A DNA stretch of 64,000 nucleotides from Simplicispira hankyongi (GCF_003570885.1 NZ_QXJC01000001.1:124001-188000), one strand, 5' to 3'; shown: positions 1-10,116, numbered from the stretch's first letter. Notes: a model not told the origin generated them from the sequence alone. Translations and numbers: made by a program.

Positions 1-854
1 CGGCGGTGGACCCCATCCTGACCAACGAGAAGTGCAGCTTCTGGCATTTCCGCTTCGACGCCCATGCCGACATGCGCATGGCGGCGCTGATGGAGGTGCT
101 GCGGGGCGACAAGGCGCTCAAGAGCGTCTACCTGATCGGCCAGGATTACAGCTTTGGCCAGGCCGTGCTGCGCGAAGCGCGTCGCCAGCTTGCGCTGCAG
201 CGGCCGGACGTGGCGATCGTGGGCGACGAGTTGCACCCCGTGGGCCGCGTGAAGGACTTTGCCCCTTATGCGGTCAAGATCAAGAACAGCGGCGCGCAGG
301 CCGTCATCACCGGCAACTGGGGCAATGACCTGACCCTGCTGGTCAAGGCGGCACGCGAAGTGGGCTACGCCGGCAGCTTCTACACCTTCTACGGCAACGC
401 ACTGGGCGCCCCAGCCGCCATTGGCGATGCGGGTATCGGCAAAGTGGTGGCCGTGGCCGACTGGATGCCCAATGTCCCCGATGCGCAGAGCGCGGCGTTC
501 TACAAATCTTTCCGTGAGCGCTTTCCCAAGCCCCAGGACGACTATGTGCACATGCGCATGCAACTGATGATCGAGGCGCTGACCAAGGCCATGGAGGGCG
601 CGGGCAGCGTGGATGCCGTCGCCGTGGCCAGGCAGTTGGAGGGCGTGAAGGTCAGCCTGGCAGGGCGCGGCGGCAGCATGCGCGCAGCCGACCACCAGTT
701 CCAGCAGCCGCTGGTGGTGGGCGTGATGGACAAGCAGGGCACACCCGGCGTGCCGTTCGATGTGGAAGGCTCGGGCTATGGGTTCCGGGTGGTGCGCGAT
801 ATTCCTGCGGCGCAGGCCGAGCAGCCCACGAGTTGCAAGATGCAGCGGTTTTAA
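1..854 (+). CDS. ABC transporter substrate-binding protein, branched-chain amino acid type (5' truncated by window)
   Basis: This is the periplasmic binding component of a LivJ/UrtA-like ABC importer. The frame is open to the window edge, so the signal peptide and most of the first lobe are missing and about 283 codons remain; the GTG at 6 is simply an internal valine codon. The remaining part shows the alternating beta/alpha pattern of periplasmic binding protein type 1 folds (VYLIGQDYSFGQAV, then AVITGNWGNDLTLLVKAA). The ligand cannot be told from this fragment. No permease or ATPase of this system follows, so they are either upstream of the window or unlinked. Confidence 0.8.
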   Translation, partial: AVDPILTNEKCSFWHFRFDAHADMRMAALMEVLRGDKALKSVYLIGQDYSFGQAVLREARRQLALQRPDVAIVGDELHPVGRVKDFAPYAVKIKNSGAQAVITGNWGNDLTLLVKAAREVGYAGSFYTFYGNALGAPAAIGDAGIGKVVAVADWMPNVPDAQSAAFYKSFRERFPKPQDDYVHMRMQLMIEALTKAMEGAGSVDAVAVARQLEGVKVSLAGRGGSMRAADHQFQQPLVVGVMDKQGTPGVPFDVEGSGYGFRVVRDIPAAQAEQPTSCKMQRF

Positions 855-861
855 GAGTATA

Positions 862-906
862 TTTTTACCCGGGTATATTGCGATTTAAATATTGTCCGGG
901 TAAAAT
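862..906. promoter_or_regulatory. Inverted repeat upstream of the GIY-YIG/MarR pair
   Basis: TTTTACCCGG at 863-872 is repeated inverted as CCGGGTAAAA at 896-905, with an AT-rich 23-base spacer. The left arm is part of a shorter palindrome, TACCCGGGTA. It lies between the stop at 854 and the GTG start at 913. It could be an operator for the downstream MarR protein, or a terminator for the upstream gene; the AT-rich spacer and the closeness to the start favour an operator. Confidence 0.5.
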
Positions 907-912
907 TAAGGT

Positions 913-1338
913 GTGACGCCCTCGCTGCCTACCCATCCCCCCGTGCCAACGGCCCCGCGCGACAACGCGGGCCATGCCGCTTCGACAGCGCGCCGTGCGC
1001 TGGTGCGCCAGTACAAGGAGTCGCGCCTGCCCGCGGGCGTCTTCACCCTCACCAACCAGTCCAATGGACGGGTCTATGTGGGTGGCAGCCTCAACCTCGA
1101 TGGCGCGATGAACCGCATGCGCTTCGAGCTGAACCTGCGCTCCCACCGCAACAAGCCTTTGCAGCACGATTGGATCGCGTACGGGGCGGACTGCTTCGGC
1201 TTTGCCGTGGTGGACCGCATCAAGGAGCGGGATGATCCGCTGTTCGACTACCGGGCCGAACTCGACGGCATGCTGGAACTGTGGCGGGAAGAAATTCCCT
1301 GCCATGGTGATAGCGGCTACAACGGAGCAGCGCCATGA
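913..1338 (+). CDS. GIY-YIG nuclease family protein
   Basis: A 141-residue single-domain protein. GVFTLTNQSNGRVYVGGSLN (about residues 37-56) is a GIY-YIG-type beta hairpin in which the GIY/YIG signature reads GVF...VYVG. It is followed by RMRFELNLRSHRNKPLQHDW, typical of short stand-alone members of this superfamily. Such proteins may cut DNA or be inactive; no extra DNA-binding domain is seen. The GTG start at 913 has no strong ribosome binding site. The stop overlaps the next start (ATGA at 1335-1338), so it is translationally coupled to a MarR regulator, a pairing that suggests a shared regulatory role. Confidence 0.75.
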   Translation: MTPSLPTHPPVPTAPRDNAGHAASTARRALVRQYKESRLPAGVFTLTNQSNGRVYVGGSLNLDGAMNRMRFELNLRSHRNKPLQHDWIAYGADCFGFAVVDRIKERDDPLFDYRAELDGMLELWREEIPCHGDSGYNGAAP

Positions 1339-1793
1339 GCGGGCCGGCGCCAGATGCACTAGGGTTTTGTCTGTTGCTCAGCCGTGCCTGTGCGCGCCTT
1401 GAGCTGTCGATGGCGGACAGGCTGGGTGACTTCCATGGATTGGATTTCGCTGATTTCACCCTCCTGCATAGGCTGGCGAGCGCGCCAGATGGTCGCGTCG
1501 CCATGGTGGATCTTGCGCAGGCGCTTGGCATGAGGCTGTCGTCGCTGACGCGGAAACTGGTGCAGTTGGAGAAAGTGGGCCTGGCGCAGCGAGACAGCGC
1601 TTTGAGCGGAGACGGCCTTCGCTGCGCAAGTCTGCGGCCCGTCGGAAAACGTCTGGTGCAGGAGGCAGAAGTCACGGTCCGTGCCATGTGCGCGCAAGCG
1701 CTGGGGCCGGCCACGCTCGCCCATCTGCCTGAGATGGCGCTTGCGCTGGCGGCCCTGTGCCAGGACAAAGCCCGGGAATGCGCCGACTGTTGA
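1335..1793 (+). CDS. MarR family transcriptional regulator
   Basis: A 152-residue winged-helix protein. The segment LDFADFTLLHRLASAPDGRV followed by MVDLAQALGMRLSSLTRKLV is the alpha2-alpha4 helix-turn-helix of MarR proteins, followed by a short wing (GLAQRDSALSGDGLRCASLR) and a C-terminal dimerisation helix. It overlaps the GIY-YIG gene by four bases. The inverted repeat at 863-905 is the obvious candidate for its operator (inference). The ligand is unknown. Confidence 0.8.
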   Translation: MSGPAPDALGFCLLLSRACARLELSMADRLGDFHGLDFADFTLLHRLASAPDGRVAMVDLAQALGMRLSSLTRKLVQLEKVGLAQRDSALSGDGLRCASLRPVGKRLVQEAEVTVRAMCAQALGPATLAHLPEMALALAALCQDKARECADC

Positions 1794-1850
1794 TACGCAG
1801 GCGACACGCATAGCGCAAGCCCATTCGTACGTTACCGAGAATCGTGCTCC

Positions 1851-2423
1851 ATGACCCCATCTTCCCATCCTGCTGCTTCGGGAACCCTGACCGCTTTTGC
1901 CGGCTTTGAACGCCTCGCCAGAGGCGGCCGACAAGAGGTGTTCGCCCAGTTGCGGCAATACACAGGCGGTGCACCCCTTCTGATTTTTGACGACACCAGC
2001 GGCGCTTTGGTAGACCTTGATTTGCGCGAGCCGGCTCCGGAACCGACGGCTGCCGAGGCGCCGCGCAGCGTCGGCCGCCCCAAGCTGGGCGTGGTGGCGC
2101 GCGAGGTCACGCTTTTGCCGCGCCACTGGGACTGGCTCGGCCGCCAGCCCGGCGGCGCTTCGGTCGCGCTGCGCCGCCTGGTGGAAGAGGCGCGCCGCAT
2201 TCACCACGGGCGCGACAGCGTGCGCGGAGCGCGCGAGGCGGCCTACCGTTTCATGACCGCCATGGCGGGCTCACTGGAAGGTTTCGAAGAGGCCGCGCGT
2301 GCGCTGTTTGCAGGCGATCGGCCGCGCTTTGCGGCGCTGGTGGCGGCCTGGCCCCAGGATGTCGCGGAGTATCTGCAAGGCCTGGCCGCTGTTTCCTGGA
2401 GCAATGAGCATGACCCCACCTGA
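1851..2423 (+). CDS. DUF2239 family protein
   Basis: A 190-residue cytoplasmic protein. It matches DUF2239 as I know it: an N-terminal FAGFERLARGG motif, LLIFDDTSGALVDLDLR, then VGRPKLGVVAREVTLLPRHW and a C-terminal helical half with ALRRLVEEARR. The function of the family is not established. The start ATG at 1851 follows a 57-base gap after the MarR gene. The 3' end overlaps the start of the MATE gene, so the two are probably co-transcribed. Confidence 0.75.
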   Translation: MTPSSHPAASGTLTAFAGFERLARGGRQEVFAQLRQYTGGAPLLIFDDTSGALVDLDLREPAPEPTAAEAPRSVGRPKLGVVAREVTLLPRHWDWLGRQPGGASVALRRLVEEARRIHHGRDSVRGAREAAYRFMTAMAGSLEGFEEAARALFAGDRPRFAALVAAWPQDVAEYLQGLAAVSWSNEHDPT

Positions 2424-3813
2424 CCGGGCCGCTTTGGCCATGCCGGCTGCGCAAGCGGCGCCGCACACTGCACCGCGCCCGCTGTGGCGCGTGTTTGCCG
2501 TGTTCCTGGCGCCCATGCTGGCCAGCAATATCTTGCAGTCGCTCTCAGGCACGCTCAACAACATCTACCTGGGGCAGATGCTGGGTGTCAAGGCGCTGGC
2601 AGCAGTTTCGGGTTTTTTTCCGGTGATGTTTTTCTTCATCGCCTTCATGATCGGCCTGGGCGCGGGCGCCTCGGTGCTGATCGGCCAGGCCTGGGGTGCG
2701 GGCAAGGTCGAGCGGGTGCGTGCCGTGGCCGGCACGACGCTGACGGTGGGCGTGGCGTTTGGCCTGGTGGTGGCGGTGCTGGGTGGGAGCTTCACGGGCG
2801 CCATGTTGCGCGCGCTGGGCACCCCGGCGGACATCCTGCACGACGCCACGCAGTACGCCCGCATCATCCTGATTGCCATGCCCGGCCTGTTCGTCTTCCT
2901 GCTCGCCACCGCCATGCTGCGCGGTGTGGGCGACACGGTAACGCCGCTCTACACGCTGCTGATTTCGGCCGGCATCGGCTTGGTGCTGACGCCTGCGCTG
3001 ATTCGCGGCTGGGCAGGTTTGCCCCAACTGGGCGTCGCCAGCGGCGCTGCGGCCACGGTGGTGTCGTTTGTTGTGGCTACCACCTGGCTGGGCTGGCGGC
3101 TGGTGCGCCTGCACAGCCCACTCGCGCCGGGCCATGCGCTGGCCGCGCATCTGCGCATCGACTGGGGCTTGCTGCGCGGCGTGTTGCGGGTGGGTGTGCC
3201 CACCGGGGTGCAGATGATCGTGGTGTCGCTGGCTGAAATTGCCCTGCTGGGTCTGGTCAACCGCTATGGCTCGCAGGCCACGGCTGCCTATGGGGCGGTG
3301 AACCAGGTGGTGGCCTACGTGCAGTTTCCGGCCATCTCGATTGCCATCACCACGTCCATCCTGGGCGCGCAGGCGATTGGCGCCGGGCGCCTGCACACGC
3401 TGGGCGCCATCGTGCGCACGGCGCTGTGGATGAATGTGGTGCTGACGGGCGCGCTGGTGCTGCTGGGCTACCTGTTCTCGCGCGCGCTGATGGGCTTTTT
3501 CATCACCGACCCGGCCGTGATCGAGGTGGCGCAGGAGCTGCTGCACATCATGCTGTGGGGCACGGTGATTTTCGGCATGGCCTCGGCGCTGTCGGGAATG
3601 ATGCGCGCCAGCGGCTCCGTGCTGGTGCCCACCGGCATTGCCATTGCGTGCATTGCGCTGGTCGAGCTGCCGACCGCTTGGTTGCTGAGCCAGCATTTTG
3701 GCCTGCGCGGTGTGTGGATGGGCTACCCGGTGGCCTTTATCACCATGTTGCTGTTGCAGTCCACGTACTACCGCAAGATCTGGCGCCACCAGCCGATTCG
3801 CAAATTGGTGTGA
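2410..3813 (+). CDS. MATE family efflux transporter
   Basis: A multidrug and toxin extrusion antiporter of 467 residues with about 12 predicted membrane helices in two pseudo-symmetric halves. LSGTLNNIYLGQMLGVKALA corresponds to the usual first-helix MATE motif (VDTxxvGhLG in relatives), and FLLATAMLRGVGDTVTPLYT is the conserved loop after helix 5. The start is uncertain: ATG 2404 and ATG 2410 are both available. I chose 2410 because GGAG ends eight bases before it. The gene overlaps DUF2239 by 14 bases. The substrate is unknown. Confidence 0.85.
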   Translation: MTPPDRAALAMPAAQAAPHTAPRPLWRVFAVFLAPMLASNILQSLSGTLNNIYLGQMLGVKALAAVSGFFPVMFFFIAFMIGLGAGASVLIGQAWGAGKVERVRAVAGTTLTVGVAFGLVVAVLGGSFTGAMLRALGTPADILHDATQYARIILIAMPGLFVFLLATAMLRGVGDTVTPLYTLLISAGIGLVLTPALIRGWAGLPQLGVASGAAATVVSFVVATTWLGWRLVRLHSPLAPGHALAAHLRIDWGLLRGVLRVGVPTGVQMIVVSLAEIALLGLVNRYGSQATAAYGAVNQVVAYVQFPAISIAITTSILGAQAIGAGRLHTLGAIVRTALWMNVVLTGALVLLGYLFSRALMGFFITDPAVIEVAQELLHIMLWGTVIFGMASALSGMMRASGSVLVPTGIAIACIALVELPTAWLLSQHFGLRGVWMGYPVAFITMLLLQSTYYRKIWRHQPIRKLV

Positions 3814-3829
3814 GCAAGCAGGCTGCGTA

Positions 3830-5065
3830 TCAAGCCACTTGGGGACTCGGCATGCCGCCGCGCCACAGGCGTGTCACCAGTGCCGCGAATGCCATGGCCG
3901 TTGCCAGTGCTGCGACGCCGTTCCAGCCGAAGGCGGCGAGTAGCTGACTGCCGAGCGCGGCGCCAGTCGCCATGCCCAGGAACATGCCTACGAACAGCAC
4001 CGCGTTGAGCCGGCTGCGCGCGGCAGGGTCGATGCCGTAGACGATGGTCTGGTGGGCGATCAGCGTGGTCTGAATGCCAAGGTCGAAGCCGATGGCACAG
4101 ACCGCCAGCAATGCCAGTTGTGCGTGTGGCGACATCCAGGGCATCAGCGCCATGGCGGCAAAGGACAGCGTGGCGATTCCCGCCCCCATGCGGCTGACCC
4201 ATTCGGGGCCGTACCGATCGGCCAGGCGACCGGCGACCGGCGCTGCCAGTGCACCTGCTGCGCCGGCCAAGCCGAACGTGCCGGCGACCGCACTGCCCAG
4301 ATGAAACGGGGCGCCGTGCAGCATTACGGCCAAGGTGGACCAGAACGCGCTGAACCCGACAGAAAGCAGGCCTTGCGCCAGTGCGGCGCGGCGCAGCGCA
4401 CTGTGGCGACGCCAGAGTTCAAGAAGCGTGCGGAGCAGGGCGTTATAGGGCAGTTGGGTGGTGGGAACAAAGCGCGGCAGACCACGCCAGCTGGCAACGC
4501 AGATCACTGCAATGCTGAGTGCGGCAACGCCAAACATCGCCCGCCAGCCGAAATGGGCGGCAACGTAACCGCTGACCACGCGGGAAAGCAGGATACCCAG
4601 TAGCAGGCCCGTCATGACGGTGCCGACCACCTTGCCGCGGTGCGCTTCGGGTGCCAGTGTGGCGGCTGCCGGCACGATGTCCTGCGCCATGGTGGCGAGC
4701 ACGCCAATCGCCAGGCTGGCCACCAGCAGTACCCCCATGGATGGTGCCGCTGCCGCTGCGAGCAGTGCCAGCACCAGGGCGCCGGCCTTGAAGACAATGA
4801 TGCTGCGCCTGTCATAGCGATCACCCAGTGGAGCCAGCACCAGGATGCCAAGCGCGTAACCCAGTTGCGTCAGGGTCGGCACCATGCCCACGCTGCGCGG
4901 GGTGGCACCGATGTCAGTGCCCAGTTCTCCGAGCATGGGCTGGGCGTAATAGAGCGTGGCGGCCGCCAGACCGGCACCACTGGCCAACATGAACACCAGC
5001 GAAGTGGGCAAGGACGACGCCTGTGTGGATGACGTCGCAGCGGAATGGATATTCTCTGAATGCAT
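3830..5065 (-). CDS. MFS transporter
   Basis: A 411-residue major facilitator with about 12 membrane helices. Motif A appears as LAPLGDRYDRR between helices 2 and 3, after YALGILVLAPL. The N-terminus (LYYAQPMLGELGTDIG) resembles the AraJ/YdhP-like efflux branch. It is transcribed away from a LysR regulator, with a LysR-type dyad at 5120-5136 in the shared promoter region, so it is probably the regulator's target. It converges on the MATE gene with 16 bases between stops. The substrate is not predictable. Confidence 0.85.
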   Translation of the reverse strand: MHSENIHSAATSSTQASSLPTSLVFMLASGAGLAAATLYYAQPMLGELGTDIGATPRSVGMVPTLTQLGYALGILVLAPLGDRYDRRSIIVFKAGALVLALLAAAAAPSMGVLLVASLAIGVLATMAQDIVPAAATLAPEAHRGKVVGTVMTGLLLGILLSRVVSGYVAAHFGWRAMFGVAALSIAVICVASWRGLPRFVPTTQLPYNALLRTLLELWRRHSALRRAALAQGLLSVGFSAFWSTLAVMLHGAPFHLGSAVAGTFGLAGAAGALAAPVAGRLADRYGPEWVSRMGAGIATLSFAAMALMPWMSPHAQLALLAVCAIGFDLGIQTTLIAHQTIVYGIDPAARSRLNAVLFVGMFLGMATGAALGSQLLAAFGWNGVAALATAMAFAALVTRLWRGGMPSPQVA

Positions 5066-5119
5066 AAAATTACCGTGTTTACCCTGGCCAGTAGAGCGAT
5101 TTATCGGGGGTAAGCAGAG

Positions 5120-5136
5120 TATCTTTGGACAAGATA
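5120..5136. promoter_or_regulatory. LysR-type binding dyad between MFS and LysR genes
   Basis: TATCTT-TGGAC-AAGATA is a perfect 6-bp inverted repeat with a 5-bp spacer, and it contains the T-N11-A signature of LysR regulators (T5122, A5134). It lies 55 bases upstream of the MFS start and 47 bases upstream of the LysR start, where an autoregulated divergent operator is expected. Confidence 0.65.
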
Positions 5137-5182
5137 TTCCTGGGTAGTGCCTTGGAGCGTACTTTTGTTATACGCTTTGTGC

Positions 5183-6139
5183 ATGATAAAAAGCGCATCC
5201 CCATCGCCCGCCGTCTCTGCTGAACGCGTGGCCGACTCTGGTGACCGGCTGCAGTTGATGGCCACTTTTGTCCGCATCGTGGAATCGGGCAGCCTGTCTG
5301 CGGCAGCGGCGCAGATGCAGATCACCCAACCGACCATCAGCCGGCGCCTCCAGACCTTGGAACGTTCGCTTGGCGTGAGACTTCTGCAGCGCTCAACCCA
5401 CGGCATGGGGTTGACACTTGAAGGCGAACGCTGTTTCGAGCGTGCCAAGGAGCTGCTGGCGAATTGGGCAGCGTTCGAAGCCGATTTGCGCGGCGCACAG
5501 GAAACGCCTGAGGGCTTGCTGCGGGTGGCGGTACCGCATGCTTTCGGACAAGAGCACTACGTCGGGCCGCTGGCCGAGTTTTTACGCGCCTGTCCACGTG
5601 TCTCGGTCGAGTGGGTGTTGCGCGATGAGGTGCATGACTTCATCGTCGAGGGGGTCGATTGCGCCATTCAGGTCGGCGAGCCCACCGACCCGTCAGTGGT
5701 CGCCATCAAGCTCGCTGAAGTGCGGCGCATCGTGGTCGCCGCGCCGTCGGTGTTGGAAGGGCAAGCGATACCGCAGGACGCCAACGGCCTGCAAGCTTTG
5801 CCGTGGCTGTCGCTCAAGACCTATTACCGACGCGAGATCACCTTGACCCACAGGCGCAGCGGTGAATCGCAGCGTATTGCACTGCGTCCGGTTATGAGCA
5901 CCGACAGCCTCTATGCGTTGCGGAGTGCCGCGCTACATGGATTGGGGGTTGCCGTTGGCTCGCGCTGGATGCTGACGAAGGACCTTGCGCAAGGGCGTCT
6001 TCTGCATTTGGCCCCCGCGTGGTGCGCACAGCCGCTCCCTGTGTACCTCACGTACCCCTACGCAAGCTTCTATCCGTCTCGACTGCTGCGTTTCGTGGCG
6101 CTGATGCGAGATGCTATTCCGCAAACCATGGAAGACTGA
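5183..6139 (+). CDS. LysR family transcriptional regulator
   Basis: A 318-residue regulator. The N-terminal winged helix-turn-helix is clear (LMATFVRIVESGSLSAAAAQ, then MQITQPTISRRLQTLERSLG). It is followed by a periplasmic-binding-like effector domain in which LLRVAVPHAFGQEHYVGPLA begins the first lobe. An upstream GTG at 5147 is in frame, but ATG 5183 gives the usual length ahead of the HTH. Divergent from the MFS gene, which is its likely target. The inducer is unknown. Confidence 0.85.
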   Translation: MIKSASPSPAVSAERVADSGDRLQLMATFVRIVESGSLSAAAAQMQITQPTISRRLQTLERSLGVRLLQRSTHGMGLTLEGERCFERAKELLANWAAFEADLRGAQETPEGLLRVAVPHAFGQEHYVGPLAEFLRACPRVSVEWVLRDEVHDFIVEGVDCAIQVGEPTDPSVVAIKLAEVRRIVVAAPSVLEGQAIPQDANGLQALPWLSLKTYYRREITLTHRRSGESQRIALRPVMSTDSLYALRSAALHGLGVAVGSRWMLTKDLAQGRLLHLAPAWCAQPLPVYLTYPYASFYPSRLLRFVALMRDAIPQTMED

Positions 6140-6168
6140 GGTGACCGGGTGCTTCAAACACTGTGCAC

Positions 6169-6935
6169 TCAACGCCGGATGCGGTGCCCCGTCTTGAACA
6201 CCCACCACACGACCGCTAGACAAGCGGCCATGAACATGAGCGTCATGCCCACGCTGGCACCAATGTTCACGTCCGCCTGGCCGTAAAACGCCCAGCGCAG
6301 GCCGCTGATGAGGTAGACCACCGGGTTGAACAATGACACTTTCTGCCACAGCGGCGGCAGCATGTTGATGCTGTAGAACGCGCCACCCAGAAAGGTCAGC
6401 GGCGTAATCACCAGCAGCGGAATGATCTGCAGCTTCTGAAAGCTGTCGGCCCATAGACCGATGATGAAGCCGAAAAGGCAGAAGGTGATGGCCGTGAGAA
6501 TCAGGAAACCGACCATCCACACCGGGTGTGCCACTTCGTAGGGAACGAAAAACCGCGCCGTGGACAGAATGAGTACCCCCACGATCAGCGACTTGGTGGC
6601 TGCCGCGCCCACGTAGCCCAGTAGCACTTCCACCCAGTTGACCGGTGCGCTCAGCAGCTCGTAGATGGTGCCGGACCATTTGGGCATGTAGATGCCAAAG
6701 GCCGAGTTGGAAATGCTCTCGGACAGCAGCGAGAGCATCAAGAGGCCAGGAATGATGTAGGCGCCGTAGCTGACGCCGCCAATGTCGCCCATGCGTGAGC
6801 CGATGGCCGAACCAAAGACGATGAAATAGAGCGAGGTCGAGAGCACCGGCGCAATCAGGCTCTGCATCCAGGTGCGAAACGCACGGTTCATTTCAAACTT
6901 GTAAATGGCGCGCACGCCATGGATGTTCAGGCCGG

Positions 6936-6939
<4 letters not shown>
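6169..6939 (-). CDS. ABC-2 type transporter permease
   Basis: A 256-residue integral membrane protein with six predicted helices, the YadH/NodJ type of ABC-2 permease. The C-terminal part carries the usual signature region ([20 protein letters not shown], then [12 protein letters not shown]). It is the membrane partner of the ATPase encoded directly upstream; the ATPase stop and this start overlap by four bases (6936-6939), so they form one exporter. The substrate is unknown; relatives move lipids, polysaccharides or drugs. Confidence 0.88.
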
Positions 6940-7907
<968 letters not shown>

Positions 7908-8022
7908 GGATCGGGGGGCAGATACCGCGCAGCGTTGTAGCGCCGCAAGGAAGGCAATGGGGCCGGACATTGTGACGTGAACAGCGGCTTGCTGCCTGGG
8001 TTGGTATGGTGTGCAGAAGATA

Positions 8023-8038
8023 CTGATTTTATATACAG
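8023..8038. promoter_or_regulatory. LexA (SOS) box
   Basis: CTGATTTTATATACAG (reverse complement CTGTATATAAAATCAG) fits the gamma/betaproteobacterial LexA consensus CTG-N10-CAG with an AT-rich centre, and the flanks extend it to TACTG...CAGTA. It ends seven bases before the ATG at 8046, so bound LexA would block both promoter and start. Confidence 0.8.
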
Positions 8039-8045
8039 TATCGCC

Positions 8046-9134
8046 ATGTCTGACGTCCTGATTCCTCTGCATGCGCTCAAAGGCCGTGGCGTAGCGTACC
8101 GGCAGCCGCACCGTTTCGAGCGCGATACGCGCGATGCCTTCGATGACGGCTGGGGCACGGTGGAGGCTCAGAATGGGTCGCAGGTGCTACCGCCCGTGAC
8201 GCAGGTGCGTTTTGAGGACGCGCGCAGCGCCATCACACGCAACGATTCGCCCGACATCGGCTTCAGCCAGGGGCTCAATCCGTACCGCGGCTGCGAGCAC
8301 GGCTGCATTTATTGCTATGCCCGGCCCAGCCACAGCTACCTGGGCCTCTCGCCGGGGCTGGATTTCGAAACGCGTTTGATCGCCAAGCGCAATCTCGCCG
8401 AAGTGTTGCGCGCAGAGCTCGCACACCCGCGCTACCAGCCCGAGATGATTGCCGTGGGCACCGTGACCGACGCCTACCAGCCCGTGGAGCGCGAACTGCG
8501 CCTGACCCGTGCGGCGCTGGAGGTGCTGTGCAGCGCCCGACACCCGTTTTCCATCGTCACCAAGGGCAGCGGCGTGGAGCGCGACCTCGACTTGATCGCT
8601 CCCATGGGGGCGATCAATCTCGCGGCGGTGTATGTGACCATCACCACGCTGGACGCGAAACTTGCGCGCATCCTTGAGCCGCGCGCCGCGGCGCCGTACA
8701 GGCGGCTGCGCACCCTGCGCACGTTGGCCGAGGCGGGCGTGCCGGTGGGTGTGAGCGTGTCGCCGCAGATTCCTTTCATCAACGACGACATGGAGCAGGT
8801 GCTGGCCGCCGCCTACGAGGTGGGCGCACGCCGCGCCTTCTACCAGGTGCTGCGCTTGCCCTGGGAACTGGCGCCCATGTTTCGCCAGTGGCTCGACCTG
8901 CATTACCCCGACCGCGCCGCGCGCGTGATGGCGCGCGTACAGGACCTGCATGGCGGCAAGGACTACGAGGCGGACTTTGCGACGCGGATGAAGGGGCAGG
9001 GCATCTGGGCCGATTTGCTGCGCCAGCGTTTCAACAAAGCCTGCGAGCGCCTGGGCTACGAGCGGGAACGCCGTGCGCTGGACGTCTCGCTTTTTCGGCC
9101 TTCGGCGCTGCGGGCGCAGCAGGAGTTGTTTTAG
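8046..9134 (+). CDS. PA0069 family radical SAM protein
   Basis: A 362-residue radical S-adenosylmethionine enzyme. The cluster-binding motif [12 protein letters not shown] (CxxxCxxC) sits near residue 82 after NPYRGCEHG. The family is related to spore photoproduct lyase (SplB-like) and often called a DNA repair photolyase, but its reaction is not proven. The start was set at ATG 8046 because family members begin shortly before a PLKGRG-like motif (here LHALKGRG). The LexA box just upstream predicts induction by DNA damage. No Shine-Dalgarno is visible, so the mRNA may be nearly leaderless. Confidence 0.85.
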   Translation: MSDVLIPLHALKGRGVAYRQPHRFERDTRDAFDDGWGTVEAQNGSQVLPPVTQVRFEDARSAITRNDSPDIGFSQGLNPYRGCEHGCIYCYARPSHSYLGLSPGLDFETRLIAKRNLAEVLRAELAHPRYQPEMIAVGTVTDAYQPVERELRLTRAALEVLCSARHPFSIVTKGSGVERDLDLIAPMGAINLAAVYVTITTLDAKLARILEPRAAAPYRRLRTLRTLAEAGVPVGVSVSPQIPFINDDMEQVLAAAYEVGARRAFYQVLRLPWELAPMFRQWLDLHYPDRAARVMARVQDLHGGKDYEADFATRMKGQGIWADLLRQRFNKACERLGYERERRALDVSLFRPSALRAQQELF

Positions 9135-9144
9135 GGATGTTTCA

Positions 9145-10038
9145 TCAGGCGCTCATGCCTGCGCGGGCGGCAGTCTGCGCAATACCCTCTGCCAAGCGCT
9201 CCAGCAGTGCGCCCGGCAGGTCGTGGCCCATGCCGGGAATGACGTCGGTTTGCGCGCCGGCGATATGCTGCGCCAACTGGCGGGCGCAGGCCGGGGGCAG
9301 CAGCGGATCGTCGGCGCCGTGCACGATGTGCGTGGGCGCGGTGATGTGGGCCAGCAGCGGCGTGCGGTCGCCGTCGGCCACGATAGCCAGCAGTTGGCGC
9401 GCCGAGCCGGCGGGGTGCCAGGCGCGCTGCACCGACTCAAGCGCCAGCGCCCGCAGCGCGACGGGGTCTGCTGGGTAGCCAGGGCTGCCGATGGCGTGCA
9501 GCACATGGACGACCCAGTCCACCGCGGCATCGCGTCCCGGGCCCCGTGGGCGCGACAGGAGCTTGCGCTGCACGGCCCAAGACGGCTTGGGCAGCGAGCG
9601 TGCACCGCTGCTGGTCATCATCAGCGTCAGGCTGGCGACGCGCTCTGGGGTGCTGGCGGCAAGGTGCTGCGCAATCATCCCGCCCATCGACGCGCCGCAT
9701 ACATGGGCACGCCCAATGCCCAGAGCATCGAGCACGCCCAAGGCATCGCGCGCCATATCCGCAAGGCTGTACGGAGACCGCACCGGCAAGTGCAGCCAGT
9801 GGCGCAGGCCCGCTGCCGCGATATTGGGCACGCCCGCAGCATCGAAACCCTGGCTCAACCCGATGTCGCGGTTGTCGAAACGCACGACGCGAAAGCCGCG
9901 CCTGGTCAAGGCCTGCACCAAGGCCTGTGGCCAGGCGATGAGCTGCATGCCCAGCCCCATGATGAGCAGTACGACAGGCCCGTCCTTTGGCCCTTGGTCG
10001 TCGACCTCAATGCGCAGGCCGTTGGCTTGAATTTGCAT
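9145..10038 (-). CDS. alpha/beta fold hydrolase
   Basis: A 297-residue alpha/beta hydrolase. The nucleophile elbow is GASMGGMIAQ, the acid is in HIVHGADDPLLP, and the histidine is in GMGHDLP near the C-terminus. The oxyanion region VVLLIMGLGMQLIAWP follows the first strand. Similar proteins are annotated as esterases or lactonases; the substrate is unknown. It converges on the radical SAM gene with ten bases between stops. Confidence 0.8.
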   Translation of the reverse strand: MQIQANGLRIEVDDQGPKDGPVVLLIMGLGMQLIAWPQALVQALTRRGFRVVRFDNRDIGLSQGFDAAGVPNIAAAGLRHWLHLPVRSPYSLADMARDALGVLDALGIGRAHVCGASMGGMIAQHLAASTPERVASLTLMMTSSGARSLPKPSWAVQRKLLSRPRGPGRDAAVDWVVHVLHAIGSPGYPADPVALRALALESVQRAWHPAGSARQLLAIVADGDRTPLLAHITAPTHIVHGADDPLLPPACARQLAQHIAGAQTDVIPGMGHDLPGALLERLAEGIAQTAARAGMSA

Positions 10039-10116
10039 GGCAAACAGTGACTCTGCCTATTGGTTTTCGGCGGTGCTGCGTCTCATCCCTGTCGCATGCA
10101 ACCGGCGCGCCCTATA

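Noticed and set aside
2545-3789. A 414-codon antisense frame over the MATE gene
   Set aside because: Composition (Gln/His/Arg-rich, no hydrophobic core) is that of a reverse-strand shadow.
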